Positions 35,633-47,879 of a stretch of DNA of 64,000 nucleotides are shown here, in pieces (position 1 is the stretch's first letter; each line of letters begins with the position of its first letter). A model generated the notes under the pieces. The model was not told the DNA's origin. It did not search any database and saw only the letters and a program-made list of their open reading frames with translations. The DNA is from Siphonodentalium dalli (taxonomy: Eukaryota > Mollusca > Scaphopoda > Gadilida > Siphonodentaliidae): contig CP136063.1 of the NCBI GenBank assembly GCA_032622095.1, forward strand, positions 207,563,934 through 207,627,933, in the 5' to 3' direction. The position numbers and the translations under genes are program-made.

Positions 35633-36430
35633 TAATTATGATATAAAATGTTACCTGAACACTCCACATCAATGCACGTATAATCGGAAGATTAATGAGA
35701 ATGCTTTAATGTCGGTTCTCTTTAGGACTGCATATTTGCAGAATTTCAACATGGAAACACGACTCCAATTTGACGACTTCCCGATGTTGGACGTTCCTAA
35801 CTCCGACAATATCCGTCCCTTTCTCATACGTCTTATCTCACATGGGCAGATAAATTGCCATGTACTGGGATCAATGAACGATGCATACGAAGAATAAAAT
35901 GAACTTCGCTGTATATTCACAAAGCAATCTACACGGGGTTCTCTGTAAGAACATTCGCTATATGGTATGAATAAGGAGCTTTTGTTTCAATTTAGCTTTT
36001 TGATAAAACTTATATGACGGCGTACGAAACTATCAGTGGTGTTTTATTTTGTGAATATATAAAATGAGTCATTTCCAATTCGGCAAACATATACCAACGG
36101 AAAGAATTGGATGTTCATTTGCAGTATGCTACGGTTTATAACAATATACAAATTGTTCGTACGAAAATTATGATGTTTGCATGTTTCTATGTGTTTTTTC
36201 GTTGTTATCGCAAATGAAATAATTGGATATACGTCGTCATTACGTTAGATTAAGCATACATCTTATAACTAAGGCTTGTTTGATCCCATTAATGTAATGT
36301 TTGTATTGTGTTTGGTTGTATATGAGATGCAGTGCGTTGGAGATGCGAACGAAGATGCAAAAGTGAAATGCACGCACGCAGAAAGCTCATTACAAACTAT
36401 TCACGTTAAAATGATAATTTAGCAAACACC
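35633..36430. other. non-coding stretch, two overlapping unassigned frames
   Basis: Overlapping open frames at 35709-35897 (+) and 35669-35920 (-) encode nothing I recognise. At most one can be real and neither is supported. Confidence 0.3.
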
Positions 36431-36570
36431 ATGGGCGACAAAATTTACGAATCGGTGGGTTTATATTCAAATCCAAGTTATTTGATTTATAACAGCTCCG
36501 ATATGTACTCATACCAACATACGAATCTGGAAATGGTTGTTGGAATTCGATGGGCGTTCTATCGGGTCCC
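36431..36570 (+). CDS. possible first coding exon of an unknown host gene
   Basis: Starts in a good initiation context (ACACCATGG) and runs MGDKIYESVGLYSNPSYLIY, then NSSDMYSYQHTN, to a potential donor CCCAG|GTAGAG near 36570. The tyrosine-rich text includes NPSY, an NPxY-like docking motif seen in cytoplasmic tails of receptors. Even if real, the function is unknown. The downstream exon would lie beyond the Helitrons. It could equally be chance; without transcripts this is weak. Confidence 0.2.
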
Positions 36571-36714
36571 AGGTAGAGTAATGATCCTGGCCTGCCAGAT
36601 GGGTGCGTTCGAAACGGAGCCAGGTTCCATCCGCGGGGAGGATGGGGTAGCCGGAGGAAGGAGAGAGGGGAGTGACAAATTTTTGGCGTATATATAGATA
36701 ATATAGATAATCTA

Positions 36715-37448
36715 TCTATTATATATTTTGAAAGATCTGTGTGTTTGTTTGTGTGTGTGTGTGTTTGAAATCGATGGACTCAAAAACGACTAAGCCAATT
36801 TCGATGAAATTTGGTATTTGGATGTGTTTTCGGCCGGAGACGAACATAGGCATATTTATTTGTCCGTGCGAGGTCAACTTTTCACGTGCGGAGGTCAAAT
36901 CTGTTTTTACGCCGTTTTTGCGCTAATATATTTCAGTTCGGTGCTCACAAATCGATTCGATATAGCGCGAATAATAAATTGCCAGTCATATAATTTGCAC
37001 GGTTAGAATCTGTGGCGTGTCCTCTTTCCAACGATATATAATATGTATGTATCCGTTTTAGTTATCTGCCTCAATTATTAGGTACAAGTGGTCCGATGCT
37101 TTTATCGGGATAAAATCAATGCGTAATTTCTATGACGTCGTCAGAGGTCATAAAGTTAGATTACGTTAACTCTCACCCTGCCGATGCATTTGACTGTGTC
37201 GCGTTAACTCATCACCGGCCGAGGTATCCGCAAATGACATTGGACTATATATCTCGGAAACGGGTGTAGCTATCGACTTGAAATTTGGTATGTGAATGTA
37301 TCTTGCCCCGGATACGAATTTTATCGGGTCGCCGAGCACGTGCGACACCAGCTTCGCGCATGCGCAGACCAGATCTAGGAAACGGGTGGAGCTATCGACT
37401 TGAAATTTGGTTTTTGAATAGCCCGGACGAAGTCGGGTCACCTTCTAG
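36715..37448 (+). mobile_element. non-autonomous Helitron, forward copy
   Basis: A 734-bp element between A and T (36714, 37449). It starts TCTATTATATATTTTGAAAG and ends in a short stem (CCCG...CGGG near 37422-37437), TCACCTT, then CTAG. TC...CTRR with a subterminal hairpin and no target duplication are the Helitron hallmarks. A GT run lies near the 5' end. An identical-length copy in reverse is at 38591-39324, and translations of three frames are identical between the two, so they are very recent or homogenised. It encodes no Rep/helicase. The open frames are shadows. Confidence 0.8.
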
Positions 37449-38579
37449 TACTATATATTTTGAGACTTCGTATATATGTGTGTATGTGTGTGTGTGTGTG
37501 TGTACTTCATAGAATCCAAAACGCGTGTACGGATTGAGCTCAAACTTCCTATGTAAGTGTCAAATCCCACCGACACGACCGTGGTCGCGGTTTAGAAAAG
37601 CTCAGAGCACCCGTTCTCCAATCTCAAATCACCGCAAAGGCACGGCGTGGGTTAATCAAGTCATTATTTAATGAGCGTTTGTTTTTGACGCATCTCTATA
37701 AAGAGCGTCTGTTTGCCATTCAACGTTATTTGCATCTGCAGAGAGATATACGGAACATACATTAAATTTAAAAAACATTTGTTTCTGACCAACCCTGCGA
37801 GCACGGATGGCGCGCTTTGTTTTTACAGTATATAGTTATATACCGAAATCATCCCAGATAATCACGAATATAGCATCAGATTTCTCCCCAGATATACCCT
37901 TATAAAGCTACTGGAATCTGCCAATCTACGGGAAATTCCAGGGAATGCCGATTGAGCTCAAACCTGCTACCCACGGGAAGTGTCATATATATGAGTGTGT
38001 CCTTTATAGACTCGAACCGATTGAGCTCAAACTTGCTAAATAAGAAAATAGCCCCCAAGCCGTAAATATCAACAACAACGATATTACTAAATACACGTTT
38101 TCGGCAATGTGAGAGTTTTCGGGGAGCCGTGATGCCAACAACAACGACCTGAAGCCCTGAATGCCAACAACAGATTCAATGCAATGTTATCTATTATGCA
38201 GAGATATTTCACGACATTACGACGGGTACGGCAGACTCAAAATATTATGCAGACAGATTTCCCGACGGGAAGCGTTTGTTTTAAATTCAATGCAATGTTA
38301 TCGTAGAGAGATTTCACGAAACAAAGAATGCGTTGTCTGTCGTTCCTAGGAAGGGGGGGATTTCTACGGGTAAATTTTTCCGCCAGAAACAAAAAAATTT
38401 ATTAAAACAATTCACAATTTAATTAAAACAATTTAAAATTAAAAAAAATTAACAATAAAAAAACAATTCAGAAACAAAATATATTAAATTTAAAAAACAT
38501 TAAATTCATATTCAAAAATGTCATGTTTCTGAAACAATGCCATGGTACGAATGCCGCCAGTGGCGGGCTAACCTGCTAG
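37449..38579 (+). mobile_element. second Helitron family, joined end to end
   Basis: Begins directly at the CTAG end of the first copy with TACTATATATTTTGAGACTT, a diverged version of the neighbour's 5' end, again followed by a GT run. It ends with the stem CCGCCAGTGGCGG, GCTAACCTG and CTAG (38576-38579) before T. About 1,131 bp, non-coding. It includes repeated GATTGAGCTCAAAC(T)TGCTA phrases and an A/T-rich block near 38390-38500. The 5' TC is not intact, so its left border is inferred from similarity. Confidence 0.65.
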
Positions 38580-38590
38580 TATATATTATA

Positions 38591-39324
38591 CTAGAAGGTG
38601 ACCCGACTTCGTCCGGGCTATTCAAAAACCAAATTTCAAGTCGATAGCTCCACCCGTTTCCTAGATCTGGTCTGCGCATGCGCGAAGCTGGTGTCGCACG
38701 TGCTCGGCGACCCGATAAAATTCGTATCCGGGGCAAGATACATTCACATACCAAATTTCAAGTCGATAGCTACACCCGTTTCCGAGATATATAGTCCAAT
38801 GTCATTTGCGGATACCTCGGCCGGTGATGAGTTAACGCGACACAGTCAAATGCATCGGCAGGGTGAGAGTTAACGTAATCTAACTTTATGACCTCTGACG
38901 ACGTCATAGAAATTACGCATTGATTTTATCCCGATAAAAGCATCGGACCACTTGTACCTAATAATTGAGGCAGATAACTAAAACGGATACATACATATTA
39001 TATATCGTTGGAAAGAGGACACGCCACAGATTCTAACCGTGCAAATTATATGACTGGCAATTTATTATTCGCGCTATATCGAATCGATTTGTGAGCACCG
39101 AACTGAAATATATTAGCGCAAAAACGGCGTAAAAACAGATTTGACCTCCGCACGTGAAAAGTTGACCTCGCACGGACAAATAAATATGCCTATGTTCGTC
39201 TCCGGCCGAAAACACATCCAAATACCAAATTTCATCGAAATTGGCTTAGTCGTTTTTGAGTCCATCGATTTCAAACACACACACACACAAACAAACACAC
39301 AGATCTTTCAAAATATATAATAGA
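38591..39324 (-). mobile_element. non-autonomous Helitron, inverted copy
   Basis: Reverse complement of 36715-37448 with the same length. The CTAG end is at 38591-38594 and the 5' TC complement (GA) at 39323-39324. Together with the forward copy it makes a near-perfect 734-bp inverted repeat around 1.14 kb. Confidence 0.85.
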
Positions 39325-40800
39325 TATAAGCGGAATTTTTTTGAAGAGCTCTTTTCACTTGACCGAGAAAAACATAATTTTATAAGTCCAAAACTTTTTG
39401 TTGAAATAATGGAGCCTTTTTCAAAAAGTGAAAACAAAATGAACGACTTTTCTGAAACAGGTTGATTTGGACCCGTTTTTGACTCTGGACTCCCCAAAAG
39501 TCGACTCCGTTCGTGTGTAACATAACGGGAAATTTATTAATCAGTATTTGAATAAGACGTGATGAAAGGTACAGCCGCGCCTTTGACACGGCTAGTTTGT
39601 TGAATGAGATGTGAGCATGTACAACATTCGTTCATAGTTCGTGTATTACGTTTTGAATAGACAATTGTTTGTTAACAGTTAGTTAACAGGGTTAGGTTTG
39701 AGACGGGATAGTCACAACATGAACACAGATTCATTGCACATAATATCTATATCGCATTATCGAATCTATCGAATTGGGTGGGAATAAACAGTGTATATGA
39801 TATACGCCCCAAGTTCTGACCGTTTCGGGGGAGATCTGGCTACAAGCAGTTAATCCCAAAAATATGAATTTCGAGGGGCCATCACTCTGGTATTTTTCAA
39901 GGGATTTTCAAAATTCGTTCGCCCACACGAACGCCTTGATCCATGGAATCGCTTTAACGAGTTTGGTGTGAATCAACAGCAATAATTTTTTGGGCAAAAT
40001 TTCGCATATTAAAAATTGCACCAAAAATCAAATCCAGCTCATGTGCGTCGTCTAGGAGGAGTTTTGTATACAAGCACTTTCTCCTCAATCAATGTATGAA
40101 TATAATTTTCGATGGTCTGTAACTTTGACATTTCTCAACCGATTTACAAAATTCTTTCAGGAGGATCATTAGTACGTCCTGTAGATACATGGTAGTAAAA
40201 ATGGTTGAAATCATCGCAAAACAAAAATTGCGAAAATTTCGCCCCCACCCTAACCAAAAAATGTAAGTCCGACCCTGTCCAAAATATTTTTGTGTATTAT
40301 ATTGACAACGGCCAGCACTACCATAAAAACTAAATCCAGCTATCTTTCTTGCTATGTGAGAACAGGCGATCAGAAATATTTCGAGGTTGACATATATATG
40401 GGAGATAACTCTGGAGAGGAAAGACGGACAAAGTTTTTGATGTGCTTACGATTGAGTGGATATCAAGATGTATCTATTGACCAAATTTCAGTGCTGTACT
40501 CCTTATATTTTCGGAGTTCTGAAAACACCATTTTTTACATAAAGGGAGATAACTCTGAAAGTAAAGTGAAGACATGATTCTCAATATGCCTAAGCACTAG
40601 AGTTTGTATACATATATATACATACAAAGTTTTAGCTTTCTAACTCTTGTATTGACTGAGCTATGCTCATTATAAAATTGCTAAGAAGAATAAAGAATAA
40701 TAATAGAGAAAAATAAAAATCACAAAAACAATATACTTCCATGTAAAACATGGAAGTATAATAACAGTACTATCACTTTAAACTGTGTTTCTGAAAGTCT
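39325..40800. other. non-coding stretch
   Basis: Contains two GGGAGATAACTCTG words (about 40400 and 40545), common in mollusc repeats, and a small hairpin ATACTTCCATGT / ACATGGAAGTAT near 40734-40760. No gene supported. Confidence 0.4.
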
Positions 40801-41312
40801 GGTGCCCATTAGCAGTTTGTTTTCAGTTCATTTTAATGTTCATTGGAACGTAAACAATTATTCTCTAATAGAAATCATGGCAGATACGAAAACCAAACGT
40901 CATTTAGAACGACATTTCAAACCCTGTGTACCCATCAGCACATTTTCAAATCCTGTGTACACTTCAGCACTTTTGGTGAGAGTGACTCCTTCGGCTATAT
41001 TGACAAGATCAATGAGCTGCATATGATATCTTGTCAATATATAATTGTAAAGAACGGAATATCGCGAGCCACATATATATCTTCCTTATATTTCTTATTG
41101 TCCCCCGACAAAAATAATTGGGGTCTATATAATGACGAATAAACCAACTAACCGCATATATTGATAAATTAGCTGCATATGTTGACTAACTAACTACATA
41201 TTGACGAAGACGTTGCATATATTGACTAATTAACCACATATATTGACGAAGACGTTGCATAATTATATTGACTAACTAGATGTAAATACACAATGTCATA
41301 TTGACAAAGTAG
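40801..41312 (+). repeat. dispersed repeat with ~27-bp minisatellite, copy 2
   Basis: Reverse-orientation relative of 19386-19760. It shares CCCTGTGTACCCATCAGCAC, GGAATATCGCGAGCC, and loose TTGACTAACTAACTACATAT units up to about 41310. Confidence 0.7.
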
Positions 41313-41313
41313 C

Positions 41314-41408
<95 letters not shown>
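41313..41408. repeat. (TA)n microsatellite
   Basis: About 95 bases of almost pure TA with one interruption (TAGCTATA near 41370). Bounded by minisatellite units on both sides. Confidence 0.95.
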
Positions 41409-41411
<3 letters not shown>

Positions 41412-41439
41412 CAAATGAGCTGCATTATTTGACTATCAA

Positions 41440-42340
41440 AATTAGTTTGAAGCACACTTATGAACCATCTATATATGTATAAATTATTACTGAAAGCAAT
41501 GTAACAATCTAATAAAGTTTCAATTCCAAATTTTCACCCCAAAATGGCAATACAACCCTCATAACCTATATGTGTATCATATTTACTACACTGGCATAAT
41601 TGGAACATAGTTATCGTCGAAAAAGGTTTTGAGACATCTATAACGGGTTGTCATAATAAGTTTTTATTTAGCGAAATGTGGCCCGTTTCCACGACGACAG
41701 CAGAATAAACCACAACAATTACCCAATACAGAAGTTCGGAGTAAAAGTACATGTAATCAGTGTTCGCGCTGTCGAATTTGGCTAATAAATATTTCATTTG
41801 GCTAAAATTTTGGCTAAACTTTGCATGGTTGTACTATTCCGCAGAAAATCTAATCTGGAATAAGACTAAACTAAGTTATATAATTCATAAAGTCACACCT
41901 GGACTTTTCATCAGTATATGGAACAATACAGAGCGTCCCTCATTCCTATATTCCCGATGTGACAAGACCGTAAAGAGCGTTCTCTCACTTCTTTGTATTA
42001 CTTTGGCATGTTCTTTCAGAATATATGAATCTAGTCTATATATCAATGTGTGTTGTATTTATCGGCCTACATTACTCAATTCCATATTCCGTCATACTTG
42101 TGGGTCTAAATTGGAGTTATAATTAGCCATATATGTATAACCCTTCCATTAGTGGAGCATCCTGAAATTTTGCGAAATATACTGTCCTGTCGAACTCAAC
42201 TGAGCATATATGGCAAGAAACGTGGTCAAATTATTTTGGGTAATCGTATTTTTAGGTGCTAACTGCTATATCAAAGTAAAGTCAAAGATATTTATTGCCG
42301 GAAAAGCAGTTTCCTTTTTTGGTTTCCGAGAAGTCGGGAG
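41440..42340. other. non-coding stretch
   Basis: An open frame of 120 codons (41760-42122) begins in a T-rich context and shows no domain. Nothing else supported. Confidence 0.35.
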
Positions 42341-42342
42341 AA

Positions 42343-43240
42343 AAGGGAGTTTTAAACTCGATTCTAGCAATGCTATGACGCTAAACCGCTAAGGAATGAA
42401 AATATTAAAAAAGAGAGTTTCAAACTCAATTCTAGCAGTGCTATGCTGCTAAACTGCTAAGGAATGAAAATATTAAAAAAGAGAGTTTCAAACTGAATTC
42501 TAGCAGTGCTATGCTGCTAAACTGCTAACGAATGAACATATTAAAAAAGAGAGTATCAAACTGAATTCTAGCAGTGCTATGCTGCTAAACTGCTAAGGAA
42601 TGAAAATATTAAAAAACGAGAGTTTCAAACTCAATTCTAGCAGTGCTATGCTGCTAAACTGCTAAGGAATGAAAATATTAAAACAGAGAGTTTCAAACTG
42701 AATTCTAGCAGTGCTATGCTGCTAAACTGCTAAGGAATGAAAATATTAAAAAAGAGTTTCAAACCGAATTCTAGCAGTGCTCTGCTGCTAAACTGCTAAG
42801 GAATGAAAATATTAAAAAAGAGAGTTTCAAACTCAATTCTAGCAGTGCTATGCTGCTAAACTGCTAAGGAATAACAATATTGATAAAGAGAGTTTCAAAC
42901 TCAATACTAGCAGTGCACTGCTGCTAAACTGCTAAGGAATGAAAATATAAAAAAAAGGGTTTCAAACTCAATTCTAACAGTGCTATGCTGCTAAACTGCT
43001 AAGGAATGAAAATATTAAAAAAGAGAGTTTCAAACTCAATCCTAGCGGTGCTATGCTGCTAAACTGCTGAGAAATAAAAATATCAAACAAGAGAGTTTCA
43101 AACTCAATTCTAGCGGTACTATGCTGCTAAACTGCTAGCGAATGAAAATATTAAAACAGAAAGTTTCAAACTGAATTCTAGCGGTGCTATGCTGCTAAAC
43201 TGCTAAGCAACGAAAATATAAAAAAAAAAGAGTTTCAAAC
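42343..43240 (+). repeat. 69-bp satellite, ~13 units
   Basis: Units of 66-70 bp: GAGAGTTTCAAACTCAATTC, TAGCAGTGCTATGCTGCTAA, ACTGCTAAGGAATGAAAATA, TTAAAAAA. About 13 copies, mostly over 90% alike by eye; the later units vary more (AGCGGTG for AGCAGTG). The TAGCAG...CTGCTA core is self-complementary. An inverted copy starts at the window end (63957). Confidence 0.95.
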
Positions 43241-43400
43241 TGTTACATAGTTACATTTGGAAATCAGAGAATTATTCAAACTAGAAAAATTAAAATATTT
43301 CACCCGTACGTGTATTTGTTACATAGTTACAAATGCTTATCAGGGAATTGCTCCAACTAGGAAAATGAAATAGTTCACACATCCTTGCATCTCGAATTTG
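43237..43400. repeat. ~84-bp direct repeat, 2 copies
   Basis: GTTACATAGTTACA(T/A)(T/A)TG, then CAG.GAATT.TTC.AACTAG, occurs at about 43237 and 43319, linking the 69-bp and 163-bp satellites. Confidence 0.7.
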
Positions 43401-44693
43401 AGCCTATGTCACATAAACCTAAGTCAAGTCCAGAACTATGCAGGATGGTCCACATATGTCCCAATATCCATATTATATGCCGGAATACAAAGATATAGGC
43501 ACATACCCATTTTCTAGGATGGTCCCTTAAAATGATGAACCCCAAATTTGAGCCCGTGCAGTTTAAACTTATGCAAACTATACATTAGTCATGCCCAGAT
43601 GCATGATGGTCCAGCAATGTCCCAACATCCATACTATATATATAATCCGATATAGGCACATAAAAAAATTCTGTGATGGGCCCTTAAATTGGAGAACCCT
43701 GAATTTGAGCCCGTGCAGTGATAAAAATATGTCAGCTATAAATGAGTCATGTCCAGATGCATGATGGTCCAGATTTGTCCCAAAATTAATATTATATCTC
43801 AGAATCGAAAGATACAGGAACATAACAATTTTCCATGATGGGCCATTAAAATGGTGAACCCCAAATTTGAGCGAGTGCTGTTTAAACCCAAGAAAACTGT
43901 ACGTGAGTCATGCCCAGATTCAGGATGGTCCAGGTATTTCCCAGCATCCATATTATATGCCAGAATCAAAAGATATAGGCACACACTCATTATTTATGAT
44001 GGGCCCTTAAAATGGTGAACCCCAAATTTGAGCCCGTGCAGTGAAAATCTATGTCTACTATACCTGAGTCATGTACATGATCATGATGGTCCATATATGT
44101 CCCAATATCCACATTACATCCCAGAATCCAAAGATATATGCACATAACAATTTTCCATGATGGGCCCTTAAAATGGTAAACCCCAAAATTGAGCCCCTCA
44201 AGTTTAAACCTAAGTAAACTATATGTGAGTCATGCCCAGATGCAGGTCGGTCCAGATATGTCCCAACATCCATATTATATGCCAGAATTCAACGATATAG
44301 GCGCATACCCATTTTTTATGCTGGGCCCTTACAATGGAGAACCCCAAATTTGAGCCCGTGCAATGAAAACATATGTCAGCTTTTCCTGATTCATGTCCAG
44401 ATACAGGAGGGTCCAAATATGTCCCAATATCCATATTAAATACCAGAATCTAAAGATATAGGCACACTTAAAATGGCGAACCCGAACCCCGAATTTGAGT
44501 CCGTGCAGTGAAAACATGTGCCACTTGGTTGTAAACATGACAACTTTAATACCAGTGGGGAAAATACAAGTTGCCCAGCATATCTACCAATGTAGATGAC
44601 TATACATGAGTCAAGTCCGGATGCAGGATGGTCCAGCTAAGTCCCAATATCCATATCTTATGCCCAGAATCCAAAGGTATAGCACAATCATAA
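43401..44693 (+). repeat. ~163-bp satellite, forward array, left part
   Basis: Seven or so units with phrases GGGCCCTTAAAATGGTGAAC, CCCAAATTTGAGCCCGTGCA, ATGAGTCATGTCCAGATGCA, GGTCCAGATATGTCCCAATA, TCCATATTATATGCCAGAAT and AAAGATATAGGCACATA, spaced 159-168 bp. Minus-strand open frames come from the repeat. The array is cut at 44693 by the giant element and resumes at 58282. Confidence 0.95.
44686..44693. repeat. target-site duplication AATCATAA, left copy
   Basis: Identical to 58274-58281. Removing the 13.6 kb between them and one copy restores a normal satellite unit (...GGCACA, A-rich spacer, ATGATGGGCCCTTAAAATGG-like text), which supports a single insertion event. Confidence 0.85.
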
Positions 44694-44785
44694 TAGGGGT
44701 CTGCGAATCGGGGATTTTGCATCGAATCGAATCTCGATATCGAATCTCCTTCCTGATATCGACATCGAATCTCGAATCGAATCAG
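44694..44785 (+). repeat. left end of giant element, ATCGAATC motifs
   Basis: TAGGGGTCTGCGAATCGGG, then repeated ATCGAATCTCGA and GATATCGA words. Mirrored at 58180-58273. Confidence 0.8.
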
Positions 44786-45229
44786 CTAGTGGTTGACATT
44801 GTTTACCAGTGTGTAAATCGGTGTCTCATTACAAAAACTGCAAAATTCACTAGATACTATATAAAAAATTTAATCTTCTTAAACAGCAGTTGGAACTTGC
44901 ATCTTTTTTAGGGAAATCATGACATAGGCAAGTCACTCTCGGTCTCATTGGGGGTTTGGGATATGTTGCATTGAATTTCTATCTAGCTGTGTCATGGCGA
45001 CCATTACACTAGAAGTGACAGTTTGACATTTAAAGACATGTAGTTCAATCAACGTATCACCAACCTCATGGAATTGAAGTAACTTGTCTACATTATTTAA
45101 TAAAGATAACACAGAATTTGACACACTTGGAAATGGGTACATCGTTATAATAAGGGAGCCTGATGGGTCTATTTGCACAATCGCGTACGAAAGGTTTGAT
45201 GCCCCAGATGTGGTACACCCCAGGAACGT

Positions 45230-45645
45230 TCAAAGAAATAGGATTTCTTAAGTTCCCCATTCCTGACGTTTAGGGGCCAGAGACCCCACAAAACCCCAAA
45301 AATTAATTATATTTGCACTTTTGAGTACAACGCTGATTTTTTTAATTAATTGTGCTCCAGCAATTACTGATCAACAATACACAATTTCTGAAACGAAATT
45401 TCCTTGCGTTTTCATTTCAGAAAGGGGGTTTTGAAAGTATCCCCCAAAACCCCAAAAATTACTTCTATTTGCACTTTCGAGTACAAAGTTGATTTTCATA
45501 TTAATAGTGCTCTAGTCATCACTGATTAATAATACACAATTTCTGAAACAAAATTCCTTGGCGTTTTCATTTCTGAATGGATTTTTTTAAAGTGCCCCCC
45601 AAAAACTAGAAAATTAATTTCCTCAATAGTTATCCTGCTATCGCT
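45230..45645 (+). repeat. ~170-bp satellite, left arm, ~2.5 units
   Basis: CCCCAAAAATTA..T.TATTTG, CACTTT(T)GAGTACAA.G.TGA, CAATACACAATTTCTGAAAC and GCGTTTTCATTTC(A/T)GAA recur at about 45285, 45450 and, shortened, 45600. Inverted match at 57500-57870, including the flank AGGAACGTTCAAAGAAATAG. Confidence 0.8.
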
Positions 45646-45649
45646 AGTC

Positions 45650-47870
45650 ATAATAACCTCGTTTAAGAAACGAAATTCCGTGCGTTTTCATTTAAGAAGC
45701 ATATGCCACGTGAAACAATTGACCCTACCCCAATAATACTTAATTATATAGGAGTAAGTATTATTGGGGTGGGTAATTTTTGTGCTGGGGGATATGTGTT
45801 AATGAGATGGTGGGTTCGTGTTAAGTCCCAACGAAAACCCGAAAAATTGTTTTATTTGCACTGCCGTACGCACAGATAATATTTTTTCTTAATACTATCT
45901 CCACTATCATCATTGTTCACAGACCAAATGGTAAAAAAAAAACTTGGTCAGAGTCAATGGTGTAGTAACACCTAGCATTTCATATTCTCATATAAGCGAT
46001 AAAACAATGCAATATTCCTTTTAATTAAACGTGACTTTGTTAGGTTTTTATTAAGCTGTACAATCATGTATTATGCTAAGCCTGTATTCTATGAACACTT
46101 TCAGGTGGGACATTCCAATTTATGATTCGATTTATTTGAAAGTATGTTGTTGCTATATAACAGGATACCTAAACACCGGACTCACCCCATAGGATAAATG
46201 ATGTGTCCCTATCATGGGCACAATCCTGCACAATGGGGAAAAACAAGTTCGCGCGAATCAATGTCAAGTATGACCGCATTGGGAATTTCTTCGAAAGCTG
46301 CAGAACTATATAGACATTTGAAGCGAGGACGATGACAGATTTATGTCAAGTATAAACACGGGCAGAATTTATTGCTGGTGTCAGAACCCGGCAGAACACC
46401 ATTCGCATTGAAGTATAGTGTCATTCAACTATCGGCGCCAACTCAACAATCCTGCACAATGGGGAAAAACAAGTTCGCGCGAATCAATGTCAAGTATGAC
46501 TGCGTTGGGAATTTCTTCAAAAGCTGCAGAACTATATAGACATTTGAAGCGAGGACGATGACAGATTTATGTCAAGTATAAACACGGGCAGAATTGATTG
46601 CTGGTGTCAGAACCCGGCTGAACAACATTCGCATTGAAGTAGTGTCATTCAACTATCGGCGCCAACTCAAGAGTTATTCGTGAGTTGATATCCAACGTCA
46701 TGGGTGTTTTCAAAAGTGGGCGAGCAACTCTCCGTAACCAGTTTTCTAATTGATTTTACAGAAAAACTTTTGTCGTGTATACTTTCTGAGAACTACTTTC
46801 TGGAGAAGCCCTTTAGCTAAGATCTGTATTATTCTTGGTCAGAATCAATGGTGAAGTAACATCTAGCATTTCATATTCTCATATAACAGATAAAACAATG
46901 GAAAATCTATAATATGCAATATTTTTGTCATTTTTTCGGGCAGAATCGGGGGAACAACATTTTCAAAATCCGCATTGGGGGGAAATTTATGGAGTTCTTT
47001 GAATAAAGTCCTATTTACGTGCATAGCTTTATTGTTTGATATTTCGCTCCTTGTGAAATTATTAATATATTATTATTGTTGTAATTACAAAATCCAAAAT
47101 AGCGGACAAAATGGTGTCCAGAAGTGATAAAATTGTGCAAATTTCGCTACATTTTACCAGATAATTTCCATTTTTTTGTTAAAAAAAATAATGTATCATG
47201 CTAAATCGATATCTGATAGTAATGAGCCATATCATGATGATTTGGCCCTTCACTATCCATCAAATTAAAATAGATTTAAAATACAATTTCTAAGAAAAAT
47301 CAATTATTATTGTAATGCCCAGAAGGTAATTGAACTCACCCGTGTACTGAATACTGAATACCAATACGATGGCAGACATGAACCGCCCATTTTAGCATAA
47401 ACGATGGCATCAATATCGAAAATAGGGACAACATGGCCACTGGTAGCAGTAAAATTGGGCAAGTTCGGCTAAAGGTCACCAGACCATCAAAAATAAAAAC
47501 ATATTATTTTCATTAATTTATATTGTAACTAAATCTTCTCATATAATTTATAGCCAATAGTGCTATATGCCATGAACAACTCATAACAACTCATAAATGC
47601 ACGAAATATTCAAAGAAAATATCATCAAAAGTCAGATAAAGTTGAGACTATTCGGCTCAATAAGTGAGTCGTTTCGGCCTAAAACTGAGCCGAAACGTCC
47701 CGGCCGAAACGTCCCAGCCGAAACGACTCTGGACCGAAACGACACGGACCCGTCAAAAGCCACCAAACTTGTATACAAACATATCCAATGAGTTTCCAAA
47801 ACCACTTAACGAGTGTCATCTAAGGAGCTTAAGTCCACGCATCTGGGGTCTCAAACCACCATTTTAATTA
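45650..47870. other. unique middle of left arm
   Basis: Has no inverted partner in the right arm. Contains a hairpin (CAATAATACTTA / TAAGTATTATTG, 45732-45766), a ~68-bp direct repeat (CTAGCATTTCATATTCTCAT at about 45972 and 46862), a 226-bp tandem duplication (46221-46671) and a cluster of CCGAAACG(TCCC) words at 47660-47745. No coding region supported. Confidence 0.6.
46221..46671. repeat. 226-bp tandem duplication
   Basis: CAATCCTGCACAATGGGGAA starts at 46221 and again at about 46446. The units match almost base for base (TTCGCGCGAATCAATGTCAA, GAAGCGAGGACGATGACAGA, CAACTATCGGCGCCAACTCA), with about six differences, so the duplication is young. Confidence 0.95.
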
Positions 47871-47879
47871 ATATAGTAT

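Noticed and set aside
36741-39298. Identical open frames of 61, 62 and 91 codons on both sides of the Helitron pair
   Set aside because: They are identical because the DNA is an inverted duplicate; three overlapping frames being equally kept argues against coding.
42343-43240. CRISPR-like look of regularly repeated palindromic units
   Set aside because: The repeats are directly adjacent with no unique spacers, and the DNA is eukaryotic with spliced transposase exons.
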